DNA from: Flavobacterium denitrificans DSM 15936
GTDB lineage: Bacteria; Bacteroidota; Bacteroidia; Flavobacteriales; Flavobacteriaceae
DNA: 64,000 bases
Reading direction: 5' to 3'
Assembly (NCBI RefSeq): GCF_000425445.1
Contig: NZ_KE384377.1
Span: forward strand, 124,001-188,000
Translations under genes and position numbers: made by a program
Shown here: positions 36,369 through 44,360 of the stretch, in pieces
Layout of the letters: the number at the start of each line of letters is the position of its first letter
How positions within the stretch are numbered: position 1 is the first letter of the stretch
Notes under the pieces: generated by a model
Database searches by the model: none
Told to the model about the DNA's origin: nothing
Seen by the model: the letters and a program-made list of their open reading frames with translations, nothing else

Positions 36369-37385
36369 TTATAGCGCTGATTTAACAGTTTTGATAATTC
36401 TTGCAGCAATTTTGTAAGGGTCTCCGTTTGAAGCTGGTCTTCTGTCTTCTAACCAACCTTTCCAACCTTTTTGAACAGTCATTAAAGGAATTCTGATAGA
36501 ACATCCTCTGTCTGAAACTCCATAAGAGAAATCGTTGATAGAAGCAGTTTCGTGTTTACCAGTTAAACGTTGCTCGTTGTAAGCTCCGTAAACCGCAATG
36601 TGCTCTTTAGTAACTGGACGGAAAGCCTCACAGATTTTCTCATAAGTTTCTTGAGAACCACAAGTTCTAAGAACATTGTTAGAGAAGTTAGCGTGCATTC
36701 CAGAACCATTCCAGTCTGTATCTCCTAGAGGTTTAGGGTGATATTCGATATAGTAACCATATTTCTCAGTTAAACGGTCTAATAAGTAACGAGCAACCCA
36801 GATTTCGTCTCCTGCTTTTTTAGCACCTTTAGCGAATAATTGGAATTCCCATTGTCCGCAAGCAACCTCTTGGTTGATTCCTTCAAAGTTGATTCCTGCA
36901 GCGATACATAAATCAGCGTGTTCTTCAACTAATTTTCTACCGTGTGTATTTTTTCCACCTACTGAACAGTAGTACATCCCTTGTGGCGCAGGGTATCCTC
37001 CAACTGGGAATCCAAGTGGAAGTTGTGTTTTTGTGTCCATGATGAAATACTCTTGTTCGAAACCAAACCAGAAATCATCATCTTCATCATCAATTGTGGC
37101 TCTTCCGTTAGAAGGGTGTGGAGTTCCGTCAGCGTACATAACTTCAGACATTACTAACCATCCATTGATACGAGTTGGATCTGGATAGATTGCAACTGGA
37201 ACCAATAAACAATCAGAAGATCCGCCTTCAGCTTGTTTTGTTGACGAACCATCGAATGACCAATTTCCAAGTTCTTCTAATGTTCCTTTGAAATTTTCGT
37301 GCTCTTCAACTTTAGTTTTACTTCTAAGATTTTGAGTTGGTTCGTATCCGTCTAACCAAATGTACTCTAACTTAATTTTAGCCAT
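36369..37385 (-). CDS. Glutamine synthetase, type II-like
   Basis: 338 residues, the short form known from eukaryotes and some bacteria. An N-terminal beta-grasp (KIKLEYIWLDGYEPTQNLRS) is followed by the catalytic domain with GNWSFDGSST, FGFEQEYFIMD (metal ligands), INQEVACGQWEFQ, and the active-site WNGSGMHANFS and KHETASINDFSYGVSDRGCSIRIP blocks. It makes glutamine from glutamate, ammonia and ATP in the cytoplasm. It is divergent from a GSIII gene over a shared 427-base intergenic region, so the two synthetases may be regulated together. A TATATTTG minus-7 box is at 37424-37431. Confidence 0.95.
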   Translation of the reverse strand: MAKIKLEYIWLDGYEPTQNLRSKTKVEEHENFKGTLEELGNWSFDGSSTKQAEGGSSDCLLVPVAIYPDPTRINGWLVMSEVMYADGTPHPSNGRATIDDEDDDFWFGFEQEYFIMDTKTQLPLGFPVGGYPAPQGMYYCSVGGKNTHGRKLVEEHADLCIAAGINFEGINQEVACGQWEFQLFAKGAKKAGDEIWVARYLLDRLTEKYGYYIEYHPKPLGDTDWNGSGMHANFSNNVLRTCGSQETYEKICEAFRPVTKEHIAVYGAYNEQRLTGKHETASINDFSYGVSDRGCSIRIPLMTVQKGWKGWLEDRRPASNGDPYKIAARIIKTVKSAL

Positions 37386-37423
37386 AATAATATAAATTTA
37401 TTTTTTTTGTTTTTTCGCTGGGT

Positions 37424-37431
37424 CAAATATA
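37424..37431 (-). promoter_or_regulatory. GSII promoter minus-7 box
   Basis: TATATTTG on the minus strand, exact TAnnTTTG, 39 bases before the GSII start codon. Confidence 0.55.
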
Positions 37432-37696
37432 GATTTATTTTTTTACTCCTAAAAATTAGGGGGCTATTTTGTTTTGCAGAGTATAATTTTTTGGAGAAGC
37501 GCAATTTTGGCAGGGGTATATTTTAAAAAAAGCAATTTTATATACGTATAAAAAGCAAATTCGTAATAATTAAGGGCTATTTTTGAATTTTTAAGTTAAG
37601 GAATTATGAAAAAATGTTTATTTAATCGAGAATACTGCTGTTTTTTGTTATATTTCTTCAAATGCTTTTGCTTATTCTCTGAAAAAAGCATGATGT

Positions 37697-37740
37697 GTTG
37701 AGAATTTGTAGTTCAAAAAACTGAAATTTATATTCTCAAC
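37697..37740. promoter_or_regulatory. Inverted repeat between the divergent glutamine synthetase genes
   Basis: GTTGAGAAT (37697-37705) and its exact complement ATTCTCAAC (37732-37740) are separated by 26 bases. The right arm ends 17 bases before the GSIII minus-7 box. It could be an operator for nitrogen control; no known consensus was matched. Confidence 0.4.
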
Positions 37741-37756
37741 AGGCACTTTTATTGTT

Positions 37757-37764
37757 TATATTTG
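37757..37764 (+). promoter_or_regulatory. GSIII promoter minus-7 box
   Basis: TATATTTG, exact TAnnTTTG match, 49 bases before the GSIII start codon. The remaining part of the 427-base intergenic region shows AT-rich sequence without genes. Confidence 0.55.
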
Positions 37765-37812
37765 TTCCTCATTTTTTAATGAAAATTAGTACGAATTAAA
37801 ACTTTACATACC

Positions 37813-40002
37813 ATGTCAACATTACGTTTCCAAGCTTTACATGAAGCTTCCAACAGAAAGCCGGTGCACTTTGAAGAAATTGACCGAAAATCAAATCTTT
37901 TCGGTTCGAATGTGTTTAATGAAAAAGCGATGAAGCAATATTTGACTTCGGATGCTTTTAAGGGAGTAAGAGATGCTATTCAGCATGGAACTAAAATAGA
38001 AAGAAAATTGGCTGATTATATCGCCATGGGAATGAAAGAATGGGCCTTGGCAAAAGGTGTTACACATTATACACACTGGTTTCAGCCACTTACGGGAACA
38101 ACTGCAGAAAAACACGATGCCTTTTTTGAAACATCATATGATGGGAGTGATCCTGTAGAGAAATTTGGCGGCGCTCAATTGGTACAACAAGAACCAGACG
38201 CATCAAGTTTCCCAAATGGTGGCATCAGAAACACTTTTGAAGCAAGAGGTTATACTGCTTGGGATCCAACTTCGCCAGCCTTTATATATGGTACAACTTT
38301 ATGTATCCCAACTGTATTTATTGCCTATACGGGTGAAGCTTTGGATAATAAAATACCTTTATTAAGAGCATTATCTGCAATTGACGAAGCGGCGACAGAA
38401 GTTTGCAAATATTTTGACAAAAACGTAAAAAAAGTAACTGCTACTTTAGGATGGGAGCAAGAGTATTTTTTAATTGACAAAGCTTTGGCAAATTCTCGTC
38501 CTGATTTGATGATGACCGGTAGAACTTTGTTAGGGCATACATCAGCAAAAGGACAACAATTAGACGATCATTATTTTGGATCTATTCCAACTCGCGCGCT
38601 TACTTATATGAGAGATTTAGAGCAGGAATGTATGTTATTGGGTATTCCGGTAAAAACACGTCATAATGAAGTTGCGCCAAATCAATTTGAATTGGCTCCA
38701 ATTTTTGAAGAAACTAATTTAGCGGTTGACCACAACTCATTATTAATGGATGTAATGCAGAGAGTGGCAGAGCGTCATGACTTTAAAGTATTGTTTCACG
38801 AAAAACCATTTAAGGGAGTAAATGGTTCTGGAAAGCACAATAACTGGTCATTAGCAACAGATACTGGAGTTAATTTGTTGAGTCCGAGCAAAACGCCAAT
38901 GAGCAATTTACAGTTTTTGACTTTCTTTATTAATACCATAAAAGCGGTAAATGATAACGAAACTTTATTAAGAGCATCAATCGCAACAGCAAGCAATGAC
39001 CACAGGTTAGGAGCAAACGAAGCACCGCCAGCAATTATGTCGGTTTTTATTGGAGCGCAGCTGACAAAAGTTTTATCTGAATTAGAAAGTGTTACAACCG
39101 GAAAACTTTCGCCAGAAGAAAAAACAGATTTGAAATTAAATGTTGTTGGTAAAATTCCAGACGTATTATTAGATAATACTGACAGAAACAGAACTTCGCC
39201 TTTTGCTTTTACAGGAAACAAATTTGAGTTTAGAGCTGTTGGTTCAAATTCAAACTGTTCAAATGCAATGACAACTTTGAATGCGATTGTTGCAAAACAA
39301 TTAATTGATTTTAAAAATGAAGTTGAAAACCTGATCGAATCAAAAGACATGAAAAAAGATGATGCCATCTTTAATGTCTTAAGAGAATATATCAAACAGT
39401 CTAAAAAGATTCTTTTTGAAGGCGATGGTTATAGTGAAGCTTGGGAAAAAGAAGCGGCAAAAAGAGGTTTGAGTAATTTTAAAACGACTCCAGAAGCGAT
39501 TAAAGCAAAAGTTTCAAAACAAGCTTTGACTTTATTTGAAGAGTTAGGAATCTTTAACCACGTTGAAGCGGAAGCGCGCTACGAAATTGAATTAGAAGAA
39601 TACACTAAGAAAATCCAAATTGAAGGAAGAGTTTTAGGCGATATTGCAAGAAATCATGTAATTCCGACTGCGATTCGTTACCAAAATACATTGATTGAAA
39701 ATGTAAAAGGATTAAAAGAAATCTTCGGAAAAGAATTTGAAACGATTGCCAAAGAGCAAATTACTTTAATAAAAGAAATTTCAGGACATATTGAAGGAAT
39801 CAATTCTAAAGTGTTGGCAATGACTAACGAAAGAAAAAAGGCCAATCAATTGACGGATGCCCAAAAAATGGCTGAAGCGTATTGCAATAAAGTGAAACCT
39901 TATTTTGAAGATATTCGAAATCACTGTGATAAGCTAGAATTATTGGTAGACGATGAAAGCTGGACTTTGACCAAATACAGAGAACTATTGTTTACTAAAT
40001 AA
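37813..40002 (+). CDS. glnN: Glutamine synthetase, type III
   Basis: 729 residues, the size of the GSIII family common in Bacteroidota. GSIII-specific N-terminal blocks (RFQALHEASNRKPVHFEEID, MKEWALAKGVTHYTHWFQPLTG) precede the catalytic part with GWEQEYFLID, RHNEVAPNQFELAPIFEETN, GVNGSGKHNNWSLA and RLGANEAPPAIMSVFIG. It makes glutamine from glutamate and ammonia. In Bacteroides-type organisms GSIII is often the main ammonia-assimilating enzyme. It forms a divergent pair with GSII, with a terminator at 40023. Confidence 0.96.
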   Translation: MSTLRFQALHEASNRKPVHFEEIDRKSNLFGSNVFNEKAMKQYLTSDAFKGVRDAIQHGTKIERKLADYIAMGMKEWALAKGVTHYTHWFQPLTGTTAEKHDAFFETSYDGSDPVEKFGGAQLVQQEPDASSFPNGGIRNTFEARGYTAWDPTSPAFIYGTTLCIPTVFIAYTGEALDNKIPLLRALSAIDEAATEVCKYFDKNVKKVTATLGWEQEYFLIDKALANSRPDLMMTGRTLLGHTSAKGQQLDDHYFGSIPTRALTYMRDLEQECMLLGIPVKTRHNEVAPNQFELAPIFEETNLAVDHNSLLMDVMQRVAERHDFKVLFHEKPFKGVNGSGKHNNWSLATDTGVNLLSPSKTPMSNLQFLTFFINTIKAVNDNETLLRASIATASNDHRLGANEAPPAIMSVFIGAQLTKVLSELESVTTGKLSPEEKTDLKLNVVGKIPDVLLDNTDRNRTSPFAFTGNKFEFRAVGSNSNCSNAMTTLNAIVAKQLIDFKNEVENLIESKDMKKDDAIFNVLREYIKQSKKILFEGDGYSEAWEKEAAKRGLSNFKTTPEAIKAKVSKQALTLFEELGIFNHVEAEARYEIELEEYTKKIQIEGRVLGDIARNHVIPTAIRYQNTLIENVKGLKEIFGKEFETIAKEQITLIKEISGHIEGINSKVLAMTNERKKANQLTDAQKMAEAYCNKVKPYFEDIRNHCDKLELLVDDESWTLTKYRELLFTK

Positions 40003-40022
40003 CATTCTCAAAACATTTAGAT

Positions 40023-40053
40023 AAAGCCTGTCTTAAAAAAGACAGGCTTTTTT
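40023..40053 (+). terminator. glnN terminator
   Basis: AAAGCCTGTCTT / AAGACAGGCTTT stem with T run, 20 bases after the stop codon. Confidence 0.85.
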
Positions 40054-40167
40054 GTGAATATGTTAAAATAACTGCTTTTCTAGCATTTTATTAACTTTTG
40101 TTTAGGTATATATGTAAAGAAAATGTAACAGCTAAGTTTTTTCTTACTAACTAAAAAAATAAAAACG

Positions 40168-40197
40168 GCAGTTCATCGAGATAGTTTCACAGTTCAT
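40168..40197 (+). promoter_or_regulatory. LytTR-type direct repeat upstream of the curli operon
   Basis: GCAGTTCAT (40168-40176) and ACAGTTCAT (40189-40197) are separated by exactly 12 bases (21-base period, two helical turns). The second copy fits the published LytTR binding consensus [TA][AC][CA]GTTN[AG][TG] at all nine positions, the first at eight. The identity extends to 11 bases (CAGTTCATCGA). It lies upstream of a complete promoter at 40241-40269. Confidence 0.5.
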
Positions 40198-40240
40198 CGA
40201 AAAGAGGTTAAGTTCTTGTAAAATACGTATTTATACCTGT

Positions 40241-40269
40241 TTTGATTTTCGATAAGTTTTCTAATTTTG
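40241..40269 (+). promoter_or_regulatory. csgA operon promoter
   Basis: TTTG (40241-40244), 17 bases, TAATTTTG (40262-40269): a complete match to the Flavobacterium TTG / TAnnTTTG promoter with standard spacing. It predicts a leader of about 118 bases before csgA. The leader (about 40276-40394) is AT-rich with C/A tracts and contains no good hairpin. Confidence 0.65.
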
Positions 40270-40394
40270 GAAAAGAAATCGAGAAATAACCCCAAATTTT
40301 CGCTTGAGATTTCATTAAAATTGCCCAAATTTTTTTCCCCCAAATTACAACCTGCATAATAATTTGTATTAATAACCAATTAAATATATTTATT

Positions 40395-41018
40395 ATGAAA
40401 AAAGTAATTTTAAGCATCTCCGCGATGCTGTTTGTAGGTGTTGCATTTGCGCAAAACAATAACAGTGATGTAGATCAAGCTGGTTTATTAAATGGTGCAT
40501 TAGTAGTTCAAGTTGGTGAAGACAACATGTCTGATGTTGACCAAGTTGGTATTGCAAACGTTGCTATTGTTGGGCAATATGGAGAGGATAATGAATCTAC
40601 AGTTCTTCAATTAGGGGCAGGAAATCTTGCTGTTGTAACTCAAATCGGAGATGACAATGATTCAAATATTTTCCAAGGATTTTGGGTTGGAAATCAAGCT
40701 TATGTAACTCAGTTTGGAGCAGATAACTCTTCTGATATTTTCCAACTAGGTGATTTCAATACAGCTTCTTCAACTCAAGTGGGCTGGTTGAATAATCAAT
40801 CAACAATTCAGGTAGGATTTGGAAACGATGCTTCTACTGAACAATACGGAATATTCAATAATGCTTCGACAGTTCAAGCAGGATTGTTCAACGATTCTAG
40901 TATTCAACAATATGGTATCGCTAACTTTGCAGCTACAGCACAATTTGGATGGGGCCATGACAGCACTGTTACTCAAATTGGAGCACTTAACGGAAGCTTA
41001 GTAATCCAATCTAACTAA
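40395..41018 (+). CDS. csgA: Major curli subunit (curlin-repeat protein)
   Basis: 207 residues. A signal peptide (MKKVILSISAMLFVGVAFAQ) is followed by eight curlin repeats of 22 residues (one of 23). Each repeat is built as Q-x-G-x(3)-N-x(5)-Q-x-G-x(2)-N, for example QVGIANVAIVGQYGEDN and QAGLFNDSSIQQYGIAN. The paired Q and N ladders are the hallmark of amyloid beta-solenoid curlin. Repeats are rich in D, so gatekeeper residues may slow self-assembly. It is the first gene of the operon and is followed by a terminator-like hairpin, which would favour its higher expression. The subunit is secreted through CsgG and polymerises on the cell surface as biofilm matrix. Confidence 0.85.
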   Translation: MKKVILSISAMLFVGVAFAQNNNSDVDQAGLLNGALVVQVGEDNMSDVDQVGIANVAIVGQYGEDNESTVLQLGAGNLAVVTQIGDDNDSNIFQGFWVGNQAYVTQFGADNSSDIFQLGDFNTASSTQVGWLNNQSTIQVGFGNDASTEQYGIFNNASTVQAGLFNDSSIQQYGIANFAATAQFGWGHDSTVTQIGALNGSLVIQSN

Positions 41019-41028
41019 AACAAACCAG

Positions 41029-41068
41029 AAAAAGGAAGGACTTGATATAATCAGTTCTTCCTTTTTTT
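41029..41068 (+). terminator. Attenuator/terminator between csgA and csgB
   Basis: AAAAAGGAAGGACT pairs with AGTTCTTCCTTTTT followed by T residues, 11 bases after csgA. The downstream genes have no other evident promoter, so partial read-through would give much csgA and little csgB-G. Confidence 0.7.
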
Positions 41069-41083
41069 ATTATTTCAAAAATT

Positions 41084-41572
41084 ATGAAAGCTATTGTAAT
41101 CTTATTTTTTCTTTTTACAGGAATTATATTCTCACAATCAATTGATGGGAATATAAGTGATTATGTTATAGCTATGAATGAATCAAACAATCGCAATCAA
41201 AACCAGAATACCAATCAATATATTATAAGTCATAATATAGTCAAAATTGCACAAATTGGCAACTTCAATCAGGCCAATTTAACTATTATCAGCAACAATG
41301 CTTATGTAACTGCAGAGCAAACTGGTAATAACAACTACATGAATGTCTACAAAAAAGCAGACGAAATAAATCAATCCTATATACAGTCAGGTAATAATAA
41401 TTATATAAGTGATGTTTCATCGTCATCATACTCTCGAGGAGTCGAATCGATGAAAGTCAATCAGGAAGGCAATAATTTAACGGTTTTCAGTACAGGATCA
41501 AATTCAATATCCAGGGATATGATCATTAATCAGTCTGGAAATTCAGGTACAATTTACGTATTCAATCGCTAG
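41084..41572 (+). CDS. csgB: Minor curlin, probable nucleator
   Basis: 162 residues with a signal peptide ending near FSQS. Curlin-like repeats are present but less regular than in the first gene: AQIGNFNQANLTIISNNAYV, AEQTGNNNYMNVY, SYIQSGNNNYISDV, VNQEGNNLTVF, INQSGNSGTIYVFNR. Irregular repeats and the position next to the major subunit fit the nucleator CsgB, which anchors fibres at the surface. The assignment to CsgB rather than a second CsgA-type subunit rests on context. It ends 4 bases before csgE. Confidence 0.7.
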   Translation: MKAIVILFFLFTGIIFSQSIDGNISDYVIAMNESNNRNQNQNTNQYIISHNIVKIAQIGNFNQANLTIISNNAYVTAEQTGNNNYMNVYKKADEINQSYIQSGNNNYISDVSSSSYSRGVESMKVNQEGNNLTVFSTGSNSISRDMIINQSGNSGTIYVFNR

Positions 41573-41576
41573 AATC

Positions 41577-42314
41577 ATGAAAAAGTATCTACACATAATT
41601 GTGGCATCTTTTTGTATTTTTTTTTCTGAAAACGGATTTTCTCAAGCCGAGTATAATAAAGAGGTAAAAGCGAAAATTGAAGTTAAAGAAATTGAGAATT
41701 TATTATTTATAACCGGAACTGCAGAAAATTTAAAATCAGAGTTCAAGAATATTTCATATAAACTAAGTGTATTCAAAAAAAACAAATTGAATTCAAATAA
41801 ATCAACTAATGCGCAAGATGGAAGAGTGACACTCGAACCTATTCAAAGAGTTGAATTGTCGAAAACACAAATCAACTATACCAAACAGGACGAAGTGATT
41901 GTAATGTTGCTCATTTATGATGAAAAAAATGCCATAATTGGCAAGGATCGAATTGTTTTTAATGAAGAAACAGAATCAGACGCAGGAAAATCTTTCCCTG
42001 TTGACGGTATCGAAATGGTAGGGATTGTAGCCAATGATACTAAAACAAAATTGGGGAATGATTACTATGATATGTTTTATGCACAATATTCGAAACTGAA
42101 AGTTCATACTACTAAAATCGTAAAGGTTCAGGAAGAACTGACTTTTGGGCGCACAACCAAGATTACAATATTAGTAGATAGTGATATTATAGAGGAGTTT
42201 ATTTCACGTCCTGATGAAGATTTTTTAAAATACATGGCTGATACAGCGGCTCAAAAGCTATTCAAATATTTTAAAGATCTGGAAAAGCAAAACAAAATGA
42301 TTACTCAATATTAA
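41577..42314 (+). CDS. csgE: Curli assembly protein CsgE with an extra N-terminal CsgH/CsgC-like domain
   Basis: 245 residues, much longer than E. coli CsgE (about 130). The signal peptide ends near FSQA. Residues about 140-245 are CsgE: VDGIEMVGIVANDTKTKLGNDYYDMFY with the family DFYxxF pattern, then VQEELTFGRTTKITILVDSD. Residues about 27-128 are additional: KAKIEVKEIENLLFITGTAE, SYKLSVFKKNKLNSNKSTN and VIVMLLIYDEKNAIIGKDRI. The order of strands and the SN-x-S-x-N-x-Q-x-G segment recall CsgH, the curlin-aggregation inhibitor of Alphaproteobacteria. CsgE caps the CsgG channel; a fused inhibitor domain would be a chaperone in the periplasm (inference). Confidence 0.8.
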   Translation: MKKYLHIIVASFCIFFSENGFSQAEYNKEVKAKIEVKEIENLLFITGTAENLKSEFKNISYKLSVFKKNKLNSNKSTNAQDGRVTLEPIQRVELSKTQINYTKQDEVIVMLLIYDEKNAIIGKDRIVFNEETESDAGKSFPVDGIEMVGIVANDTKTKLGNDYYDMFYAQYSKLKVHTTKIVKVQEELTFGRTTKITILVDSDIIEEFISRPDEDFLKYMADTAAQKLFKYFKDLEKQNKMITQY

Positions 42315-42382
42315 AATTCAGAATTGAGTACATTTTTCGATAAAGCGTTTACTATTTAATGTTCAAACTAAAAAGTATCTAT

Positions 42383-42850
42383 ATGAAAACTATAGCATTA
42401 CTCGTTTGCTTGTTCGGTTTTAGTACAATATCAATTGCACAAAACCTTCAATATAAAGCGGCAAACCCAAATTTTGGAGGCGATACTTTCAATTATCCGT
42501 GGCTCCTTAGTTCTGCTCAGGCTCAGAATGATTATAAGGAAGACACAAATTCGCAGTACAAACAGCAGACAGATTTGGAACGTTTTAAAAGTAATTTGAA
42601 TAATCAATTACTAAACAGGCTTTCAAATTCATTATTTGAAAATCAGTTTGGAAGCAGTACTGGGACAGGAACAGGAACGGGAACAGGAACAGGAACTGGT
42701 ACCGGAACAGGAAACGGTTCTCTTTCGCCAGGCACATATGTTTTTGGATCATTGTCGGTTGACATTTACCATTCTAATTTAGGATTGGTAGTAGATGTTT
42801 TGGATACAGATACGGGTGAGCAGACACAAGTAATTCTTCCGGGGCAATAA
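42383..42850 (+). CDS. csgF: Curli assembly protein CsgF
   Basis: 155 residues from the start at 42383 (MKTIALLVCLFGF); the frame opens 8 codons earlier without a signal-like sequence. The mature N terminus LQYKAANPNFGGDTFNYPWLLSSAQAQN is an excellent match to the CsgF segment that plugs into CsgG. Residues about 101-120 are an in-frame Gly-Thr repeat encoded by a GGAACA-type hexamer run (42658-42715), absent from E. coli CsgF. The C-terminal strand region LGLVVDVLDTDTGEQTQVIL remains. It links the fibre to the CsgG pore at the cell surface. Confidence 0.9.
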   Translation: MKTIALLVCLFGFSTISIAQNLQYKAANPNFGGDTFNYPWLLSSAQAQNDYKEDTNSQYKQQTDLERFKSNLNNQLLNRLSNSLFENQFGSSTGTGTGTGTGTGTGTGTGNGSLSPGTYVFGSLSVDIYHSNLGLVVDVLDTDTGEQTQVILPGQ

Positions 42851-42907
42851 ATTTTAAGTGCCCGAGTAAAAAGTAAGGTTCATGTATTATTGTAAATAAT
42901 TGAGATT

Positions 42908-44284
42908 ATGAATAAAAGTCCCCTTTTTCTATTTTTATTAATTTGCCTATTCTCAGGATGTGGAGCATATTTTAATCAGCCAGTTGGAGTGCAGAAAGCG
43001 GTATATGGAGAAAATACTCCTGCTACAGCCAAATTAGTTGAAATGCCAAAGCCAAAAGAGCAGGTAGTTGTAGGTGTATATAAATTTAAAGACCAGACAG
43101 GACAGTACAAGCCAACTGAACTGGGAAGCACTTTTAGTACTGCTGTTACACAAGGAGCTACATCTATTTTAATAAAAGCCTTGCAGGACTCAAAATGGTT
43201 TATACCAATTGAGCGCGAAAATCTGGGGAATCTTTTAAATGAACGAAACATTATTCGCTCAACACGCCAGGAATATGCTTCGAAAACAGAACCTAATGAA
43301 GCTGTTTTAACACCGCTTCTATTTGCGGGAGTTTTGCTCGAAGGTGGAATTATTTCCTACGACACTAATATTATTACGGGTGGTTTTGGAGCTCGATATT
43401 TTGGTGCTGGTGGTTCAACTCAATACAGACAAGACAGGGTGACAGTGTATTTGAGATTAGTTTCGACTTCAAACGGAAAAATCTTAAATACGGTTTATGT
43501 TTCTAAAACTATTTTGTCACAAAGTATTGACGCCAGTTTATTCAGATATGTCAATTTAAACAGACTTTTGGAGGTTGAAACTGGTTTTACCCGAAATGAA
43601 CCAATTCAGATGGCGGTCACAGAAGCAATTGAAAAAGCTGTTGAAGGGCTTATTGTTGACGGAATCAAAGACAAGCTTTGGGAAGTAAATGCGCCTCAAA
43701 AACAAATCGATGATTTTGTAGCTGAATATGACAAAGAGAAAAATGAAGCTGATTTGGCACAATTATACAATAGAAATTTAAGTGAAAACAGAAGAGGAAG
43801 ATTTGGAATAGAAGCAAGTATAGGTACTGCAATTATGCAAGGTGATTATCCAGACCCAAAACCAATGGGGATGATAAGAGGAGCAATGAAGTTTTTTTTC
43901 TCGCCTACGTTCAATTTAAGTGCTTCATCAAATGCTTTTCAAGTGGCAAATCGGAATTATATGGATTACGGTTATCTGTCTTTAGATTTGAACTTGGAAT
44001 GCAACATATTGCCCCGGGACGTTTTTACTCCTTTTGTTTTTGCCGGAACTGGATTTGAATTCGATCATCATCGCGAAAACTTTCATAGCAAAGTACAGTT
44101 TGGAGCCGGAGTTGAATATCTCGTTTCGCCACGCGTCGGACTTAAAGCATATGGAGAATTCAATGTGGCATTCAGTGATAATGTCGATCATCTGGTCGCT
44201 GGAGTGCGGGACGATTATTTTTATAGGATAGGTTTTGGAATGACGTATTACTTCCCAAAAAGTAATAATTACAAGAAAAAATAG
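42908..44284 (+). CDS. csgG: Curli secretion channel CsgG with C-terminal beta-barrel-like extension
   Basis: 458 residues, against about 277 for E. coli CsgG. The lipobox LFSGC gives C18. Residues about 19-290 are the CsgG lipoprotein: VVGVYKFKDQTGQYKP, FSTAVTQGATSILIKALQDS, WFIPIERENLGNLLNERNII. The pore-constriction segment KPTELGSTFSTAV retains only the Phe (F76) of the E. coli Tyr-Asn-Phe triad and has one extra residue. Residues about 297-458 (GRFGIEASIGTAI to FGMTYYF) look like an OmpA/PorT-like 8-strand barrel. It forms the outer-membrane pore that exports curlins. Confidence 0.9.
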   Translation: MNKSPLFLFLLICLFSGCGAYFNQPVGVQKAVYGENTPATAKLVEMPKPKEQVVVGVYKFKDQTGQYKPTELGSTFSTAVTQGATSILIKALQDSKWFIPIERENLGNLLNERNIIRSTRQEYASKTEPNEAVLTPLLFAGVLLEGGIISYDTNIITGGFGARYFGAGGSTQYRQDRVTVYLRLVSTSNGKILNTVYVSKTILSQSIDASLFRYVNLNRLLEVETGFTRNEPIQMAVTEAIEKAVEGLIVDGIKDKLWEVNAPQKQIDDFVAEYDKEKNEADLAQLYNRNLSENRRGRFGIEASIGTAIMQGDYPDPKPMGMIRGAMKFFFSPTFNLSASSNAFQVANRNYMDYGYLSLDLNLECNILPRDVFTPFVFAGTGFEFDHHRENFHSKVQFGAGVEYLVSPRVGLKAYGEFNVAFSDNVDHLVAGVRDDYFYRIGFGMTYYFPKSNNYKKK

Positions 44285-44360
44285 GCAGCTTTTTAATCTT
44301 TAATAATCGATAATTAAAGAATTAAGTTTCAATAATAAGTTTAATAAAACTCAGTCTCAA

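Noticed and set aside
36369..40002. One of the two glutamine synthetases as a pseudogene
   Set aside because: Both frames are full length with intact catalytic motifs and belong to different families (II and III).
40194..40459. Two overlapping minus-strand reading frames in the csgA leader
   Set aside because: Short, low-complexity proteins rich in N, K and I that overlap the csgA promoter and start; no similarity to any family.
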